From Pontibacter burrus (lineage in GTDB: Bacteria > Bacteroidota > Bacteroidia > Cytophagales > Hymenobacteraceae), in contig NZ_JAAGWD010000001.1 in assembly GCF_010686685.1 (NCBI RefSeq), positions 806,001 to 870,000 of the forward strand: DNA of 64,000 bases, given 5' to 3'. Below, piece after piece: positions 17,936-27,067 of this stretch. The position numbers and the translations under genes are program-made. Within the stretch, counting starts at the first letter, position 1, and each line of letters starts with the position of its first letter. Under the pieces are notes generated by a model. That model was not told the origin of the DNA. It saw only the letters and a list, made by a program, of their open reading frames with translations, and ran no database searches.

Positions 17936-17968
17936 AAAAAGAGGCCGGGAAAATTTGGCCTCTTTTTT
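17936..17968 (+). terminator. hsp20 terminator
   Basis: AAAAAGAGGCC (17936-17946) pairs with GGCCTCTTTTT (17957-17967); the stem merges with a T run. Confidence 0.85.
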
Positions 17969-18089
17969 GTTTGTTTATAGATTAGAGTATCTAAGCTTTA
18001 CTACAAACAGATACTACCGTATACTAAATTAGCGTTGTATATCAGTAATATAGTTTAGATTATATATTAAAAGTTTAAGAAAATAGTAC

Positions 18090-19604
18090 ATGAAGACAAA
18101 ACAGTTTATCGTTGGCCTCACACTCTCAGCCCTGTTAGGCGGTGGTGTTGCAGTAGGTAGCTATAAGCTGCTCGAAGGCGACACCCCTGAAACTACACAG
18201 CAACAACAGGTACAGTATCCGAATGTGCGCTATACCAGCGAAATGCGGAGCAGCACAACGGCAGTACCAGAGGGACTTAACTTTATTAAAGCAGCACAGG
18301 TATCTACACCGGCTGTAGTTCACGTCATGACCGAGTACAGCGTCCGCTCATCGGACCGCTATAGTAGCCCAATGGATCCGTTCCTGCGCGAGTTTTTTGG
18401 CGATGGCTTCGGCGAACGAATTCCGCGAGGCCCGCAGATGGGCTCTGGTTCCGGGGTAATTGTTGCCTCTAACGGTTATATTGTTACAAATAACCACGTA
18501 ATCGACAAAGCAGATAAAATAGAAGTTGTACTGGACGACAAGCGTAAGTTTGAAGCCACTTTAGTGGGTTCAGATCCGAACACAGACCTTGCGCTGCTGA
18601 AGATCAATGCTGACAAACTGCCTGTTATTCGCTACGGAAACTCTGATGACCTGCAGGTAGGTGAGTGGGTACTGGCTGTTGGTAACCCAATGAACCTGAC
18701 ATCAACAGTTACAGCGGGTATTGTAAGTGCCAAAGGCCGTAACATTAATATCCTGAGCACCAACCAGCGTAGCAACGGTCAGATGGGCGACATGACCATC
18801 GAATCGTTTATTCAGACAGATGCAGCTGTAAACCCTGGTAACTCAGGTGGTGCACTGGTAAACCTGAACGGCGACCTGGTAGGTATTAACACGGCAATTG
18901 CCTCACAAACTGGTTCTTTTGCCGGTTACTCGTTTGCGGTGCCATCAGCTATAGTTAGTAAAGTGGTTGACGATCTGCTCAAGTTCGGTGAAGTACAGCG
19001 TGCCTTGCTGGGTGCCAACATTCAGGAAATTGATGCTGCTTTTGCCAAAGAGAAAGGCCTGAAAACACTGAATGGCGTGTATGTTGTTCGCGTTACAGAG
19101 AACAGTGGTGCTGAGGATGCCGGTCTTAAAGAAGGCGATGTAATTACCTCTATAAACGGTGTAGGCATCAAAAAATCTTCGCAATTACTGGAGCAGATTG
19201 CCCGTTACCGCCCTGGCGATAAAGTAAAAGTGGATTACCTGCGCGATGGCAAGGAGCGTACTGCAAACGTAACACTTAAGAACCTGAATGCCAGCACCGA
19301 AATTACCAAACGTGCCACAGCCAAAGCAGTAACTTTTGATGGTGCTACATTTGAGCCTGTAGCCAAGCAGGAAATGAACCGACTGGGTATTGATGGTGGC
19401 GCTAAAATTTCAGGTGTGCGAAACAGCAAGTTCCGCGACACTGGTATAAAAGATGGCTTTATTATTACCAGAATAGATAAATACCCTGTGAACCAGCCTT
19501 CTGATGTAGAGAAACATCTGAAGAACTTTGAAGGTGGTGTAGTGTATATCGAAGGTGTTTATCCGGATGGACTTAAAGCCTATTACCCGATTGGGAAAGG
19601 TTAA
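18090..19604 (+). CDS. DegP/HtrA-type periplasmic serine protease
   Basis: A 504-residue Do-family protease. An N-terminal hydrophobic segment (8-24) exports or anchors it. The trypsin-like triad is His136 (TNNHVID), Asp166 (NTDLALL) and Ser252 (GNSGGA). Two PDZ domains follow, around 300-395 and 410-500 (LKEGDVITSINGVGI and IKDGFIITRIDKYPV). It degrades or refolds damaged envelope proteins. It stands alone with a terminator, next to the Hsp20 gene, so the two may form a stress region without being one operon. Confidence 0.92.
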   Translation: MKTKQFIVGLTLSALLGGGVAVGSYKLLEGDTPETTQQQQVQYPNVRYTSEMRSSTTAVPEGLNFIKAAQVSTPAVVHVMTEYSVRSSDRYSSPMDPFLREFFGDGFGERIPRGPQMGSGSGVIVASNGYIVTNNHVIDKADKIEVVLDDKRKFEATLVGSDPNTDLALLKINADKLPVIRYGNSDDLQVGEWVLAVGNPMNLTSTVTAGIVSAKGRNINILSTNQRSNGQMGDMTIESFIQTDAAVNPGNSGGALVNLNGDLVGINTAIASQTGSFAGYSFAVPSAIVSKVVDDLLKFGEVQRALLGANIQEIDAAFAKEKGLKTLNGVYVVRVTENSGAEDAGLKEGDVITSINGVGIKKSSQLLEQIARYRPGDKVKVDYLRDGKERTANVTLKNLNASTEITKRATAKAVTFDGATFEPVAKQEMNRLGIDGGAKISGVRNSKFRDTGIKDGFIITRIDKYPVNQPSDVEKHLKNFEGGVVYIEGVYPDGLKAYYPIGKG

Positions 19605-19625
19605 TCATAATCTGTTAACATACAG

Positions 19626-19656
19626 AAAGCTTCTGCAAACTTGCAGAAGCTTTTTT
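19626..19656 (+). terminator. Terminator after the DegP gene
   Basis: AAAGCTTCTGC (19626-19636) pairs with GCAGAAGCTTT (19643-19653) followed by T residues. Confidence 0.85.
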
Positions 19657-19741
19657 ATTTTATAGTTTTGTAAAAGACCCTCTTTGTATCACTTATTCCT
19701 GCTGCCATCACTACAGCAGGTATCAAACACATATAAAATTT

Positions 19742-21319
19742 ATGAAACAGACCATAGATCAGCTACCGCTACAACAGGAGATTGCTACTGTGCTGAAGCA
19801 GCTAGGTATCAAAGAAAGCAACCCTGCTTACAGCACCGGCCTTAAATGGGGCGGCAGCAACAATAAAACCACCCGCGATATCTATTCTCCGGCAGATGGC
19901 AACCTGATAGCTACCGTTAACATGGCCACGGCTAAAGATTATGAGCAGGTAATTACCACAGCGCAGGAAGCTTTTAAAACCTGGCGCAAAGTGCCGGCAC
20001 CAAAACGCGGCGAAATTGTGAGGCAGGTAGGAGAGAAACTACGTGAGCACAAAGAAGCCCTCGGCAAGCTGGTTAGCTACGAAATGGGTAAAATTCTGCA
20101 GGAAGGCCTGGGAGAAGTGCAGGAGATGATCGATATCTGTGATTTTGCTGTTGGTTTATCGCGCCAGCTGCACGGTTTTACCATGCATTCCGAGCGTCCG
20201 CAGCACCGCATGTACGAGCAGTATCACCCGCTTGGTATAGTTGGTGTTATCTCGGCCTTCAACTTCCCGGTTGCAGTCTGGAGCTGGAACGCCATGCTGG
20301 CCGCCGTATGTGGCGACGTTATAGTTTGGAAACCATCTGAAAAAACGCCTTTAACCGCTATTGCCTGCCAGCACATATTAAGAGAAGTACTGGCCGAGAA
20401 CGAACTGCCGGAAGGTATTTTTAACCTGGTGATAGGTGATGCTGAAATTGGCAGCCTGATGAGCAAGGATACGCGTGTACCATTGGTGTCAGCTACAGGT
20501 TCTACCCGGATGGGTAAAAAAGTAGGTGAAGCCGTAGGAGCCCGTTTAGGCCGCTCGTTACTGGAGTTGGGCGGTAACAACGCCATTATAGTTACCGAAA
20601 ATGCTGATCTGGAGATGGCGCTTCGTGCTATTGTATTTGGTGCCGTAGGTACCTGCGGACAGCGTTGTACCTCTACCCGCCGCATTATAGTGCACGATAC
20701 CGTTTACGACCAGTTAAAAGAGCGCCTGCTGAAAGTATATGATAATCTGCCAATCGGGCACCCGCTGGACAGCACGACACTGGTTGGCCCACTGATAGAC
20801 AAAGATGCCGTAAATGCCTTTACCAACGCACTGCAGGAGGTACAGCAGGAGGGCGGTACGTTGCTTATTGGTGGTGAAATACTGAGTGGCGAAAACTATA
20901 AAACGGGTACTTATGTAACTCCGGCTATAGTTGAAGCTGAAAACCACTTCGAAATGGTGCAGGAAGAAACTTTTGCTCCGATCCTGTATCTGATCCGGTA
21001 CAGTGGCGACGTGGAAAATGCAATTGAGCTACAGAATGGTGTGAAGCAAGGCCTGTCGTCATCCATTTTCTCTACCAATCTTTTAGAAACAGAAGCTTTC
21101 CTGAGCCATTGGGGTTCTGACTGTGGCATTGCTAACGTAAACATTGGTACATCCGGAGCAGAGATTGGCGGTGCCTTTGGTGGCGAAAAAGATACAGGCG
21201 GTGGCCGTGAGTCCGGTTCCGATGCCTGGAGAATTTACATGCGCCGCCAGACCAATACCATTAACTATAGCCGTGAAATGCCACTGGCACAAGGGATTAA
21301 GTTCGATATCATGGATTAA
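19742..21319 (+). CDS. Aldehyde dehydrogenase, ALDH7/alpha-aminoadipic semialdehyde type
   Basis: The protein has 525 residues. The catalytic Cys309 lies in GQRCTS and the general base Glu276 in LELGGNN; the NAD-binding SATGSTRMG (250-258) is also visible. The extended N-terminus and the GIVGVISAFNFPVAVW and CTSTRR signatures place it in the antiquitin-like ALDH7 group, which oxidises alpha-aminoadipate semialdehyde (lysine breakdown) or betaine aldehyde. Substrate choice is an inference. It is monocistronic; a hairpin with a T run is found ~170 bases downstream. Confidence 0.88.
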   Translation: MKQTIDQLPLQQEIATVLKQLGIKESNPAYSTGLKWGGSNNKTTRDIYSPADGNLIATVNMATAKDYEQVITTAQEAFKTWRKVPAPKRGEIVRQVGEKLREHKEALGKLVSYEMGKILQEGLGEVQEMIDICDFAVGLSRQLHGFTMHSERPQHRMYEQYHPLGIVGVISAFNFPVAVWSWNAMLAAVCGDVIVWKPSEKTPLTAIACQHILREVLAENELPEGIFNLVIGDAEIGSLMSKDTRVPLVSATGSTRMGKKVGEAVGARLGRSLLELGGNNAIIVTENADLEMALRAIVFGAVGTCGQRCTSTRRIIVHDTVYDQLKERLLKVYDNLPIGHPLDSTTLVGPLIDKDAVNAFTNALQEVQQEGGTLLIGGEILSGENYKTGTYVTPAIVEAENHFEMVQEETFAPILYLIRYSGDVENAIELQNGVKQGLSSSIFSTNLLETEAFLSHWGSDCGIANVNIGTSGAEIGGAFGGEKDTGGGRESGSDAWRIYMRRQTNTINYSREMPLAQGIKFDIMD

Positions 21320-21722
21320 GCTATCTGGCCTGGATGAATGAGGAGTCGGGAAATTACAGAATCTGTAGAGACGCAACACCTCGTATCTCCGCTATGAAAC
21401 TATAGCCCAACTATAGATTTAGAACTGACATCCGATATTTAAATTCCTGTAAATCCAATAATCTATATTATTCAAGGATAAGGCAAGAAGCCAGCTCTGT
21501 AAAGGGCTGGCTTTTTTTGTGAATTACCAGCTATAGTAAAGCGAACTATAGTTATAGTTGAGGCAACGTAAGAATATCTGCAAATATTTTGCAACTTGAT
21601 GCAACCTCCGCCAAATGCTCTTGTCTTTAGTGTGGAAGTAGGGAAGAAAAGAGCAGATGGTATAAATGAAACGGCATTGCCGATGGTGAAATAACAAAAT
21701 ACGGTTCCTAAACTGGAGTAAC
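21320..21722. other. Gap before the sigma-factor operon
   Basis: It contains the terminator at 21488-21518, several CTATAG motifs (including an exact AACTATAGTT at 21544) and the leader of the sigma gene. A GCAACTTGATGCAACC direct pattern at 21590-21605 lies ~120 bases before the start. No gene is seen. Confidence 0.6.
21488..21518 (+). terminator. Terminator downstream of the aldehyde dehydrogenase
   Basis: AAGCCAGCTC pairs with GGGCTGGCTT (one wobble), then seven T. Confidence 0.8.
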
Positions 21723-22283
21723 TTGGAGACATCTACTTATCAGGACGTTAATCAGCAGGTAGTTGAACGGTGCAAGGGTGGCGACAACCGGGCACAGTAC
21801 GAACTCTATAAGCTATACTCCAAAGCCATGTTCAACGTGAGCATGCGCATCACCAACGATTACGCCGAAGCAGAAGATGTATTGCAGGAAGCGTTCATCA
21901 GTGCCTTCAAAAATCTGCACACCTACAAATCCGAAGCTTCATTCGGAAGCTGGCTAAAAAAAATAGTGGTAAATGCTGCCATAAACTCCATCCGGAAAAA
22001 ACGCTCCGAGCTGGTGCCGATGGATGAGCGCATGGTAGCTGAAGTACCCGATGAGGTGCCCGACGATAACGATGTGGAGTGGCAGATAGACAAAGTACGC
22101 CGCGCTATTCAGAGACTTCCCGATGGTTACCGCGTGGTACTGAGCTTGTACCTGCTGGATGGCTACGACCATGCTGAAATAGGCGAGATACTGGGTGTTT
22201 CGGAGTCTACTTCAAAATCGCAGTACAGCAGGGCCCGAAAAAAGCTATTGGAAATAATGCGTGAGCCACATTTTGCGGCCTGA
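21723..22283 (+). CDS. ECF RNA polymerase sigma factor (RpoE type)
   Basis: The protein has 186 residues. Sigma region 2 is at about 25-95 (LYSKAMFNVSMRITNDYAEAEDVLQEAF) and region 4 at about 125-180 (LPDGYRVVLSLYLLDGYDHAEIGEILGVSES, the helix-turn-helix). The start is a TTG, giving METSTYQDV; the next in-frame ATG would remove part of region 2. It heads an operon with a probable anti-sigma gene and a DUF4097 gene, spaced 24 bases and then overlapping. Such trios usually respond to envelope conditions. Confidence 0.9.
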   Translation: METSTYQDVNQQVVERCKGGDNRAQYELYKLYSKAMFNVSMRITNDYAEAEDVLQEAFISAFKNLHTYKSEASFGSWLKKIVVNAAINSIRKKRSELVPMDERMVAEVPDEVPDDNDVEWQIDKVRRAIQRLPDGYRVVLSLYLLDGYDHAEIGEILGVSESTSKSQYSRARKKLLEIMREPHFAA

Positions 22284-22307
22284 TTATAGAAACAAACAAC
22301 AACAAAA

Positions 22308-22940
22308 ATGAAAGATAGACTGAAAGATTTTATAAGTGAGCATCGGGAGGAGTTCGATGTTTACGAGCCGAGGCCTGAGCTGTGGCAGGAGATCTGTCAG
22401 CAAATTCCGGCCAAACGCAAAGAAGAAACCAAAGTGATAAAGTTCAGCTTTGGAGACAGCTTCAGCTTTAGCGGAGATATGGCCTTTATGCGCGTTGCTG
22501 CCGCTGTTATACTGCTTATTGGTTGTGGCCTGACGTTATGGTTTACAAAACATAACATACCGGAAGGTAACTACACCTTAGCTACAACCAGCAAACCTGC
22601 CATACAGAAGATTGCGCCAGAATTAACTGATATAGAAGCTTACTATACAAGCCAGCTAAAACATAAGAAAGAAGAGCTGAGCGCCTACGACCTGAAAGTG
22701 CTGGGCCTGGATGAGAAAAGAGGAATAGACCGCGAACTTGCCCGGCTTGACAGCAGCTACATCCAACTTAAGAAGCAATTACTAACTGCCCCCAATACCG
22801 ACAAAGTGATGAACGCCATGATCCAGAACCTGCAGATACGGATCGAAGTGCTGAATCGCCAGTTGGAAGTATTACAAAAAATAGAGACCCTTCAGAAACA
22901 AACAACAGAAGAACAGCTAAACAATGAAACCAATGTATAA
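22308..22940 (+). CDS. Probable anti-sigma factor, single-pass membrane protein
   Basis: A 210-residue protein with an acidic/aromatic N-terminal 45 residues facing the cytosol, one transmembrane helix at 61-79 (MRVAAAVILLIGCGLTLWF) and a periplasmic helical region with coiled-coil character (150-205). No zinc-binding anti-sigma motif is seen. The role is inferred from topology and from its place immediately after the sigma gene. Its last 17 bases overlap the next gene. Confidence 0.6.
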   Translation: MKDRLKDFISEHREEFDVYEPRPELWQEICQQIPAKRKEETKVIKFSFGDSFSFSGDMAFMRVAAAVILLIGCGLTLWFTKHNIPEGNYTLATTSKPAIQKIAPELTDIEAYYTSQLKHKKEELSAYDLKVLGLDEKRGIDRELARLDSSYIQLKKQLLTAPNTDKVMNAMIQNLQIRIEVLNRQLEVLQKIETLQKQTTEEQLNNETNV

Positions 22941-24015
22941 ATCTCTACGATGCCTGGCCATTCTTTTGGTAATGGCACCTGTTATGGCATTCGGTCGCCA
23001 AGCTACCGACGGGCCATCGCTGCCTGTACCTCCTCCGGCACCAGCGCCGGCACCGGCCCCCTGCCAGGGTGCGGCCGTTGCTGTCACTCCTCCTAAGGTT
23101 AACGTGCACGTGCAGCCCTCTCACCCGGCTATGGTATTTGATGCCGAAAAGCGCAAGACCTTTGAGAAGACCTATAAGGTAAACAGCTCTGATATGCTGA
23201 GTATCGAGAATAAATATGGCCGTGTACACGTGAATACCTGGAATAAGAATGAGATTGTAGTGAAGGTAGATATGATCGCGAAAGCAGGTTCTGAGAGCCG
23301 CGCTACCGACATGCTGAACCGTATGAGAATAGAGGAAGCCCGTGATGGCAAAACGATAAGCCTTAAAACTGTGTTTGAACCAGGCCGGACTCCAGGACCA
23401 ACTTCTTCAGAAATAAACTATACGATATATATGCCTGAGGAAAACGCCATTGCAGTAAAGAATACCTACGGCGATATCTATCTGGCAGCACTAAAAGGCA
23501 AGGCCAATATTGACATAAAATATGGCAACTTGAAATGCGACCGTCTAAGTAACCCTAATAACAATTTGAAATTAACCTATGGCAGCGGAAGCTGCAGCTT
23601 TATAAATGGCGGCTCGCTACAGGTAGCTTATTTCAACATGAATGTAGCCGATGCAAAATCGCTGAATGGCTACAGTAAATACAGCGATCTGACTATAGGT
23701 AGCCTGGGCGAAGAAATTACAATGGAGATGAAGTATGGTTCGTTCCGGGTGAACAACATTAGCAATAAGATTAACAATATAAGGGTAGCCAGTACGTATA
23801 CTCCTATCTCGCTTAATTTTGCCGATAATACAGCTTTCGACTTTGATGTGAATGTACAGTACGGCAACTTCAAAGTAAACAAAGACCTGGTAAACATCAC
23901 GTCGATGGAAAAGGATTATACTTCTGCCGATTACAAAGGCCGGTTTGGTAGTAATGCATCCAAAGCTGCGGTTTCTATTACATCGAAATATGGCGATGTG
24001 CGCTTTACGCAATAA
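22924..24015 (+). CDS. DUF4097-type beta-helix envelope protein
   Basis: The protein has 363 residues with a signal peptide (cut near AFGRQ). A Pro/Ala-rich stretch (34-46) precedes a repetitive beta region with recurring N-K-Y-G-x-V/I units (ENKYGRVHVNTWNKNEI, VKNTYGDIYLAALKGKANI, DIKYGNLKCDRL, TSKYGDVRF). This is the DUF4097 beta-strand repeat pattern, described in databases as a putative adhesin. It is the third gene of the sigma/anti-sigma operon, overlapping the anti-sigma by 17 bases. An alternative ATG is at 22933. It may be the signal-sensing or target part of the module. Confidence 0.75.
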   Translation: MKPMYKSLRCLAILLVMAPVMAFGRQATDGPSLPVPPPAPAPAPAPCQGAAVAVTPPKVNVHVQPSHPAMVFDAEKRKTFEKTYKVNSSDMLSIENKYGRVHVNTWNKNEIVVKVDMIAKAGSESRATDMLNRMRIEEARDGKTISLKTVFEPGRTPGPTSSEINYTIYMPEENAIAVKNTYGDIYLAALKGKANIDIKYGNLKCDRLSNPNNNLKLTYGSGSCSFINGGSLQVAYFNMNVADAKSLNGYSKYSDLTIGSLGEEITMEMKYGSFRVNNISNKINNIRVASTYTPISLNFADNTAFDFDVNVQYGNFKVNKDLVNITSMEKDYTSADYKGRFGSNASKAAVSITSKYGDVRFTQ

Positions 24016-24054
24016 AAGACCTGTGTTTGTGTAAGTTGTTTTTTTTATAGTTCG

Positions 24055-24079
24055 GAGCCGGCAACACTGCCGGCTCTTT
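24055..24079 (+). terminator. Terminator of the sigma-factor operon
   Basis: GAGCCGGCA (24055-24063) pairs perfectly with TGCCGGCTC (24068-24076) around ACAC, then TTT. Confidence 0.75.
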
Positions 24080-24112
24080 GCTTTGGGTAACTATAGTTTA
24101 GCCTACAATGCT

Positions 24113-24120
24113 TATATTTG
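24113..24120 (+). promoter_or_regulatory. Candidate -7 box just before the RidA gene
   Basis: TATATTTG fits TAnnTTTG and ends three bases before the ATG at 24124. If used, transcription would begin at or just inside the coding start, giving an almost leaderless mRNA. Confidence 0.35.
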
Positions 24121-24123
24121 ACT

Positions 24124-24546
24124 ATGGCAAATCCAAACGAAGTTCTCAATTCATCTAAAGCACCTGAACCGGTAGGCTTATATCCGCATGCCCGTAAAGT
24201 GGGTAATCTGTTATTCTTATCTGGCGTAGGCCCACGCGAGCGCGGCTCTAAGAAAATACCCGGTGTAGAGCTGGACGAGGCTGGCAACATTCTTTCTTAC
24301 GACATTGAAGCGCAGTGCCACTCTGTTTTCCAGAATGTGCGCTACATTTTAGAAGATGCGGGTTCTGGTTGGGACAAACTGGTGGATGTAACGGTATTCC
24401 TGACAAACATGAAAGCTGATTTTGCCACCTACAACCGCATTTACGCCGAGTATTTCAAAGATAATCAGCCTTGCCGCACAACAGTAGAAATCAATAGCCT
24501 GCCTACACCAATTGCTATTGAGCTGAAGTGTATCGCCACGATCTAG
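24124..24546 (+). CDS. RidA/YjgF/YER057c/UK114 family protein
   Basis: From the ATG at 24124 the protein has 140 residues. It has the RidA trimer fold signatures: VGNLLFLSGVGPR, a VFQNVRYILEDAG helix, DVTVFLTNM, and CRTTVEINSLP with the ligand-binding Arg. RidA hydrolyses reactive enamine/imine intermediates; the GPRERGSKKIPGVE insertion is closer to aminomuconate-deaminase-like members. Substrate is therefore uncertain. A TTG two codons upstream is less likely as start. The gene is followed 3 bases later by the MutS-like gene. Confidence 0.85.
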   Translation: MANPNEVLNSSKAPEPVGLYPHARKVGNLLFLSGVGPRERGSKKIPGVELDEAGNILSYDIEAQCHSVFQNVRYILEDAGSGWDKLVDVTVFLTNMKADFATYNRIYAEYFKDNQPCRTTVEINSLPTPIAIELKCIATI

Positions 24547-24549
24547 TTT

Positions 24550-26358
24550 ATGCATCAACCCACCGAGATTTACACTTCCAGGGCAGCAGACTTTAAGCAG
24601 CAGGAGCAGACGGCAGCGGGCATAGCTACGCGCGTATCGTGGTTACGTGTAGGCGTGTTTGTGGCGGTGGTCGCTGCAGCTTACTTTTTCTTTAACTCCG
24701 GCAACAACCTGGCGGGTGCACTAACTATAGTTGCCGGCTACATGCTGTTTATTCTGGTGATGCGCTGGCATGGTCGCCTGGAGTACCAACGCAAGCAATA
24801 CAGCCTGCTGCATGAGCTGAACCAGGAAGAGCTGGACCGGCTGAAGGGCAACCTGAATAAACTTGAAAGCGGACAGCAATTTGCCAACGACCACCATCCC
24901 TATAGTTCGGATCTGGATATTTTCGGGCCTAATTCGTTGTTTCAGTTACTGAACCGTTCTGTTACAGACATTGGGAAGCGTAAACTGGCAGGTTGGCTAC
25001 AGCATCGTGCATTGCCGCATCAGGTACTGCAACGGCAACAGGCAGTGGCTGAACTAAGTCAACCCGAACGCCTGGACTGGCTGCAAAACCTGATCGCTAT
25101 TTCCAGGCACTATAAGCACGAGCAGGATCAGAAAAAGGACTTCTTTTCGTGGCTGATGGAGAATCATTTCTTCAGCAAACACGCTTATTTAAAAATACTG
25201 GTCTTTATACTGCCGGTACTTACTGTAGCTGCTATACTGGCCTGGATGTATGGTTATTCGGGTTACCCTGCGGTTGCACTGCTTGTTGTGCAGTCTTTGT
25301 TGTGTTATCAGCACCGCGTAGCACGCGACGACTTTTACGAGAACAGTATGGCGATGTATGAAGTGATGCGAAGCTACAGCCGCCAGATTCGCCACATCGA
25401 AGAGCATAGTTTTGAAAGCGAATTGCTAAAGGAGCTGCACCAAAAGCTGCACGCTGGCAATGTTAAAGCATCTGTTGCTTTAGGCAAGCTCTCCACTATC
25501 ATTGATTTTTTCTCTTACAGGTTAAGCACCCTAATGGCATTTTTCCTGAATACAATCCTGATGTGGGATTTTATCTGGATCTACCGCCTGGAGAACTGGC
25601 GCGAGCGCTACCTTAAACAGGTGGAAGGGTCATTGGATGTGTTGGCTGCTTTTGAGAGTGTGGCTAGTATTGCCGCTCATCAATATTCTAACCCAGACCA
25701 TGCTGTGCCTGAGCTGAGCGAAGTGCCTTTCGAGGTTACAGCAGAGGCATTGGCGCACCCACTCATTTTTTCATCAGAGCGGATTTCCAATGATTTTGCG
25801 ATGCAGGGTGTGGGCCACACTATTATAGTTACGGGCTCTAATATGTCGGGCAAGACTACCTTTTTGCGTACGGTGGGTATAAATATGGTGCTGGCATTTA
25901 CTGGTGCTCCGGTGTGTGCCCGCAGAATGCGCGTGGCACCGGTGCAGGTATATACCGCCATGCGCACCGTAGATAACCTGGCCGAAAGTACATCGTCTTT
26001 TTATGCCGAACTTAAACGCCTGCGTATACTGCTTAACATGACGGAACAGGGCGAACCAGTATTTTATCTGTTGGACGAGATACTGAAAGGTACCAATTCC
26101 CGTGACCGGCATTTAGGCGCGATGGCACTTATCAGGCAGCTTCACCAGCGTTATAGTTCAGGCATGATCTCAACACACGACCTGGAGCTTGGCGCTATGG
26201 AAGAAGAACTGAAAGGCAGCGTAGAGAACTATAGTTTTAACAGCACGATAGAAGGTGATAAGATTCTGTTTGACTATAAACTCCATCGCGGTATTTGCCG
26301 CAGCTTTAATGCCAGTAAGCTTATGCAGCTCATGGGCATTGCTATAGAAGAAGAGTAA
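24550..26358 (+). CDS. Membrane-anchored MutS-family ATPase
   Basis: A 602-residue protein with the C-terminal ATPase of MutS: Walker A GSNMSGKTT (429-437), Walker B YLLDEILKGTNSRDR near 510-525 and the STHDLELG signature. The clamp/lever region is reduced and the mismatch-recognition domain is absent. Two hydrophobic hairpins (about 32-72 and 213-253) predict four transmembrane helices, which is foreign to canonical MutS. This architecture recurs in Bacteroidota and is annotated as MutS, but a role in mismatch repair is unlikely from its lack of the recognition domain. It is three bases after the RidA gene. Confidence 0.8.
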   Translation: MHQPTEIYTSRAADFKQQEQTAAGIATRVSWLRVGVFVAVVAAAYFFFNSGNNLAGALTIVAGYMLFILVMRWHGRLEYQRKQYSLLHELNQEELDRLKGNLNKLESGQQFANDHHPYSSDLDIFGPNSLFQLLNRSVTDIGKRKLAGWLQHRALPHQVLQRQQAVAELSQPERLDWLQNLIAISRHYKHEQDQKKDFFSWLMENHFFSKHAYLKILVFILPVLTVAAILAWMYGYSGYPAVALLVVQSLLCYQHRVARDDFYENSMAMYEVMRSYSRQIRHIEEHSFESELLKELHQKLHAGNVKASVALGKLSTIIDFFSYRLSTLMAFFLNTILMWDFIWIYRLENWRERYLKQVEGSLDVLAAFESVASIAAHQYSNPDHAVPELSEVPFEVTAEALAHPLIFSSERISNDFAMQGVGHTIIVTGSNMSGKTTFLRTVGINMVLAFTGAPVCARRMRVAPVQVYTAMRTVDNLAESTSSFYAELKRLRILLNMTEQGEPVFYLLDEILKGTNSRDRHLGAMALIRQLHQRYSSGMISTHDLELGAMEEELKGSVENYSFNSTIEGDKILFDYKLHRGICRSFNASKLMQLMGIAIEEE

Positions 26359-26411
26359 CTATAGCTTTATTGGCAAAAGAGTTTTTGACAAAGGACAAAA
26401 GAGAGCATTTT

Positions 26412-26442
26412 AATTCCCTCCTCGGAGGGGTAGGGGTGGGTT
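26412..26442 (+). repeat. C-rich/G-rich hairpin repeat, copy 6
   Basis: TTCCCTCC-TC-GGAGGGG followed by TAGGGGTGGGTTA. It lies in the gap after the MutS-like gene. Confidence 0.8.
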
Positions 26443-26488
26443 ATTTCTTCCCTGATTAACAAACAATAAACACACTAAACTATAAACT

Positions 26489-26731
26489 ATGAGAGTAGTA
26501 GCAGACATACCAAACCCACACGTAAAAATCACTTTACATTCCTACAACGGCAAGTACCTTATTAAACTAGAGAAGGCCAACTTGGAGCAAATCTATAAAA
26601 TAGAAGAAACCGAAGTAAACGGCGACGAAGGTGTTCTTGAGCTAATTGATGATGAGTTTATAGAGGCCGTAGTTAACCGGTTTGTTGATATGCGCGATGC
26701 TTTTGTAAGCACTATCAGAAGGCATAATTAA
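26489..26731 (+). CDS. Small conserved-type hypothetical protein
   Basis: An 80-residue acidic cytosolic protein with three or four beta strands (VKITLHSYNGKYLIKLE) followed by an amphipathic helix (DDEFIEAVVNRFVDMRDAFV). The start is preceded by an AAACTATAAACT motif. No family recognised. Codon use is like neighbouring genes, and the compact alpha/beta pattern makes it believable as a real gene. Confidence 0.65.
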   Translation: MRVVADIPNPHVKITLHSYNGKYLIKLEKANLEQIYKIEETEVNGDEGVLELIDDEFIEAVVNRFVDMRDAFVSTIRRHN

Positions 26732-26787
26732 TACAGGTAGCATTCAGGCAAATTAGGAAAAACTGTTCTTAGACGTTATATTCAACC

Positions 26788-27000
26788 ATGGAGTTAAAAA
26801 TCGGGAATATAGTTATCAGCAAGAAGGGATTTCAGTTGATTGTTTTTGCAGGCTTTGTACAGGGCCTGCTGCTAGGTGGCTACCTGGCAGCGAGCCAGCT
26901 TGGTAAAACTGTACCAGTAGCAATCCTTTTAATAGCTGCACTAGCCGCCTTGCTTGGCTGCTACAAAATGACCAGGAAAGAAATAACTATAAGAAAGTAG
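26788..27000 (+). CDS. Small two-helix membrane protein
   Basis: A 70-residue protein with two predicted transmembrane helices (about 14-34 and 41-58: QLIVFAGFVQGLLLGGYLAA and PVAILLIAALAALLGCY) and a basic tail (KMTRKEITIRK). The family is unknown. It lies between two other small genes on the same strand. Confidence 0.55.
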   Translation: MELKIGNIVISKKGFQLIVFAGFVQGLLLGGYLAASQLGKTVPVAILLIAALAALLGCYKMTRKEITIRK

Positions 27001-27067
27001 TTATAAACATTACAACTATAGCGCTTACCGGGTAAAGCTATAGTTGTGGCTATCTGATATTATAGAT

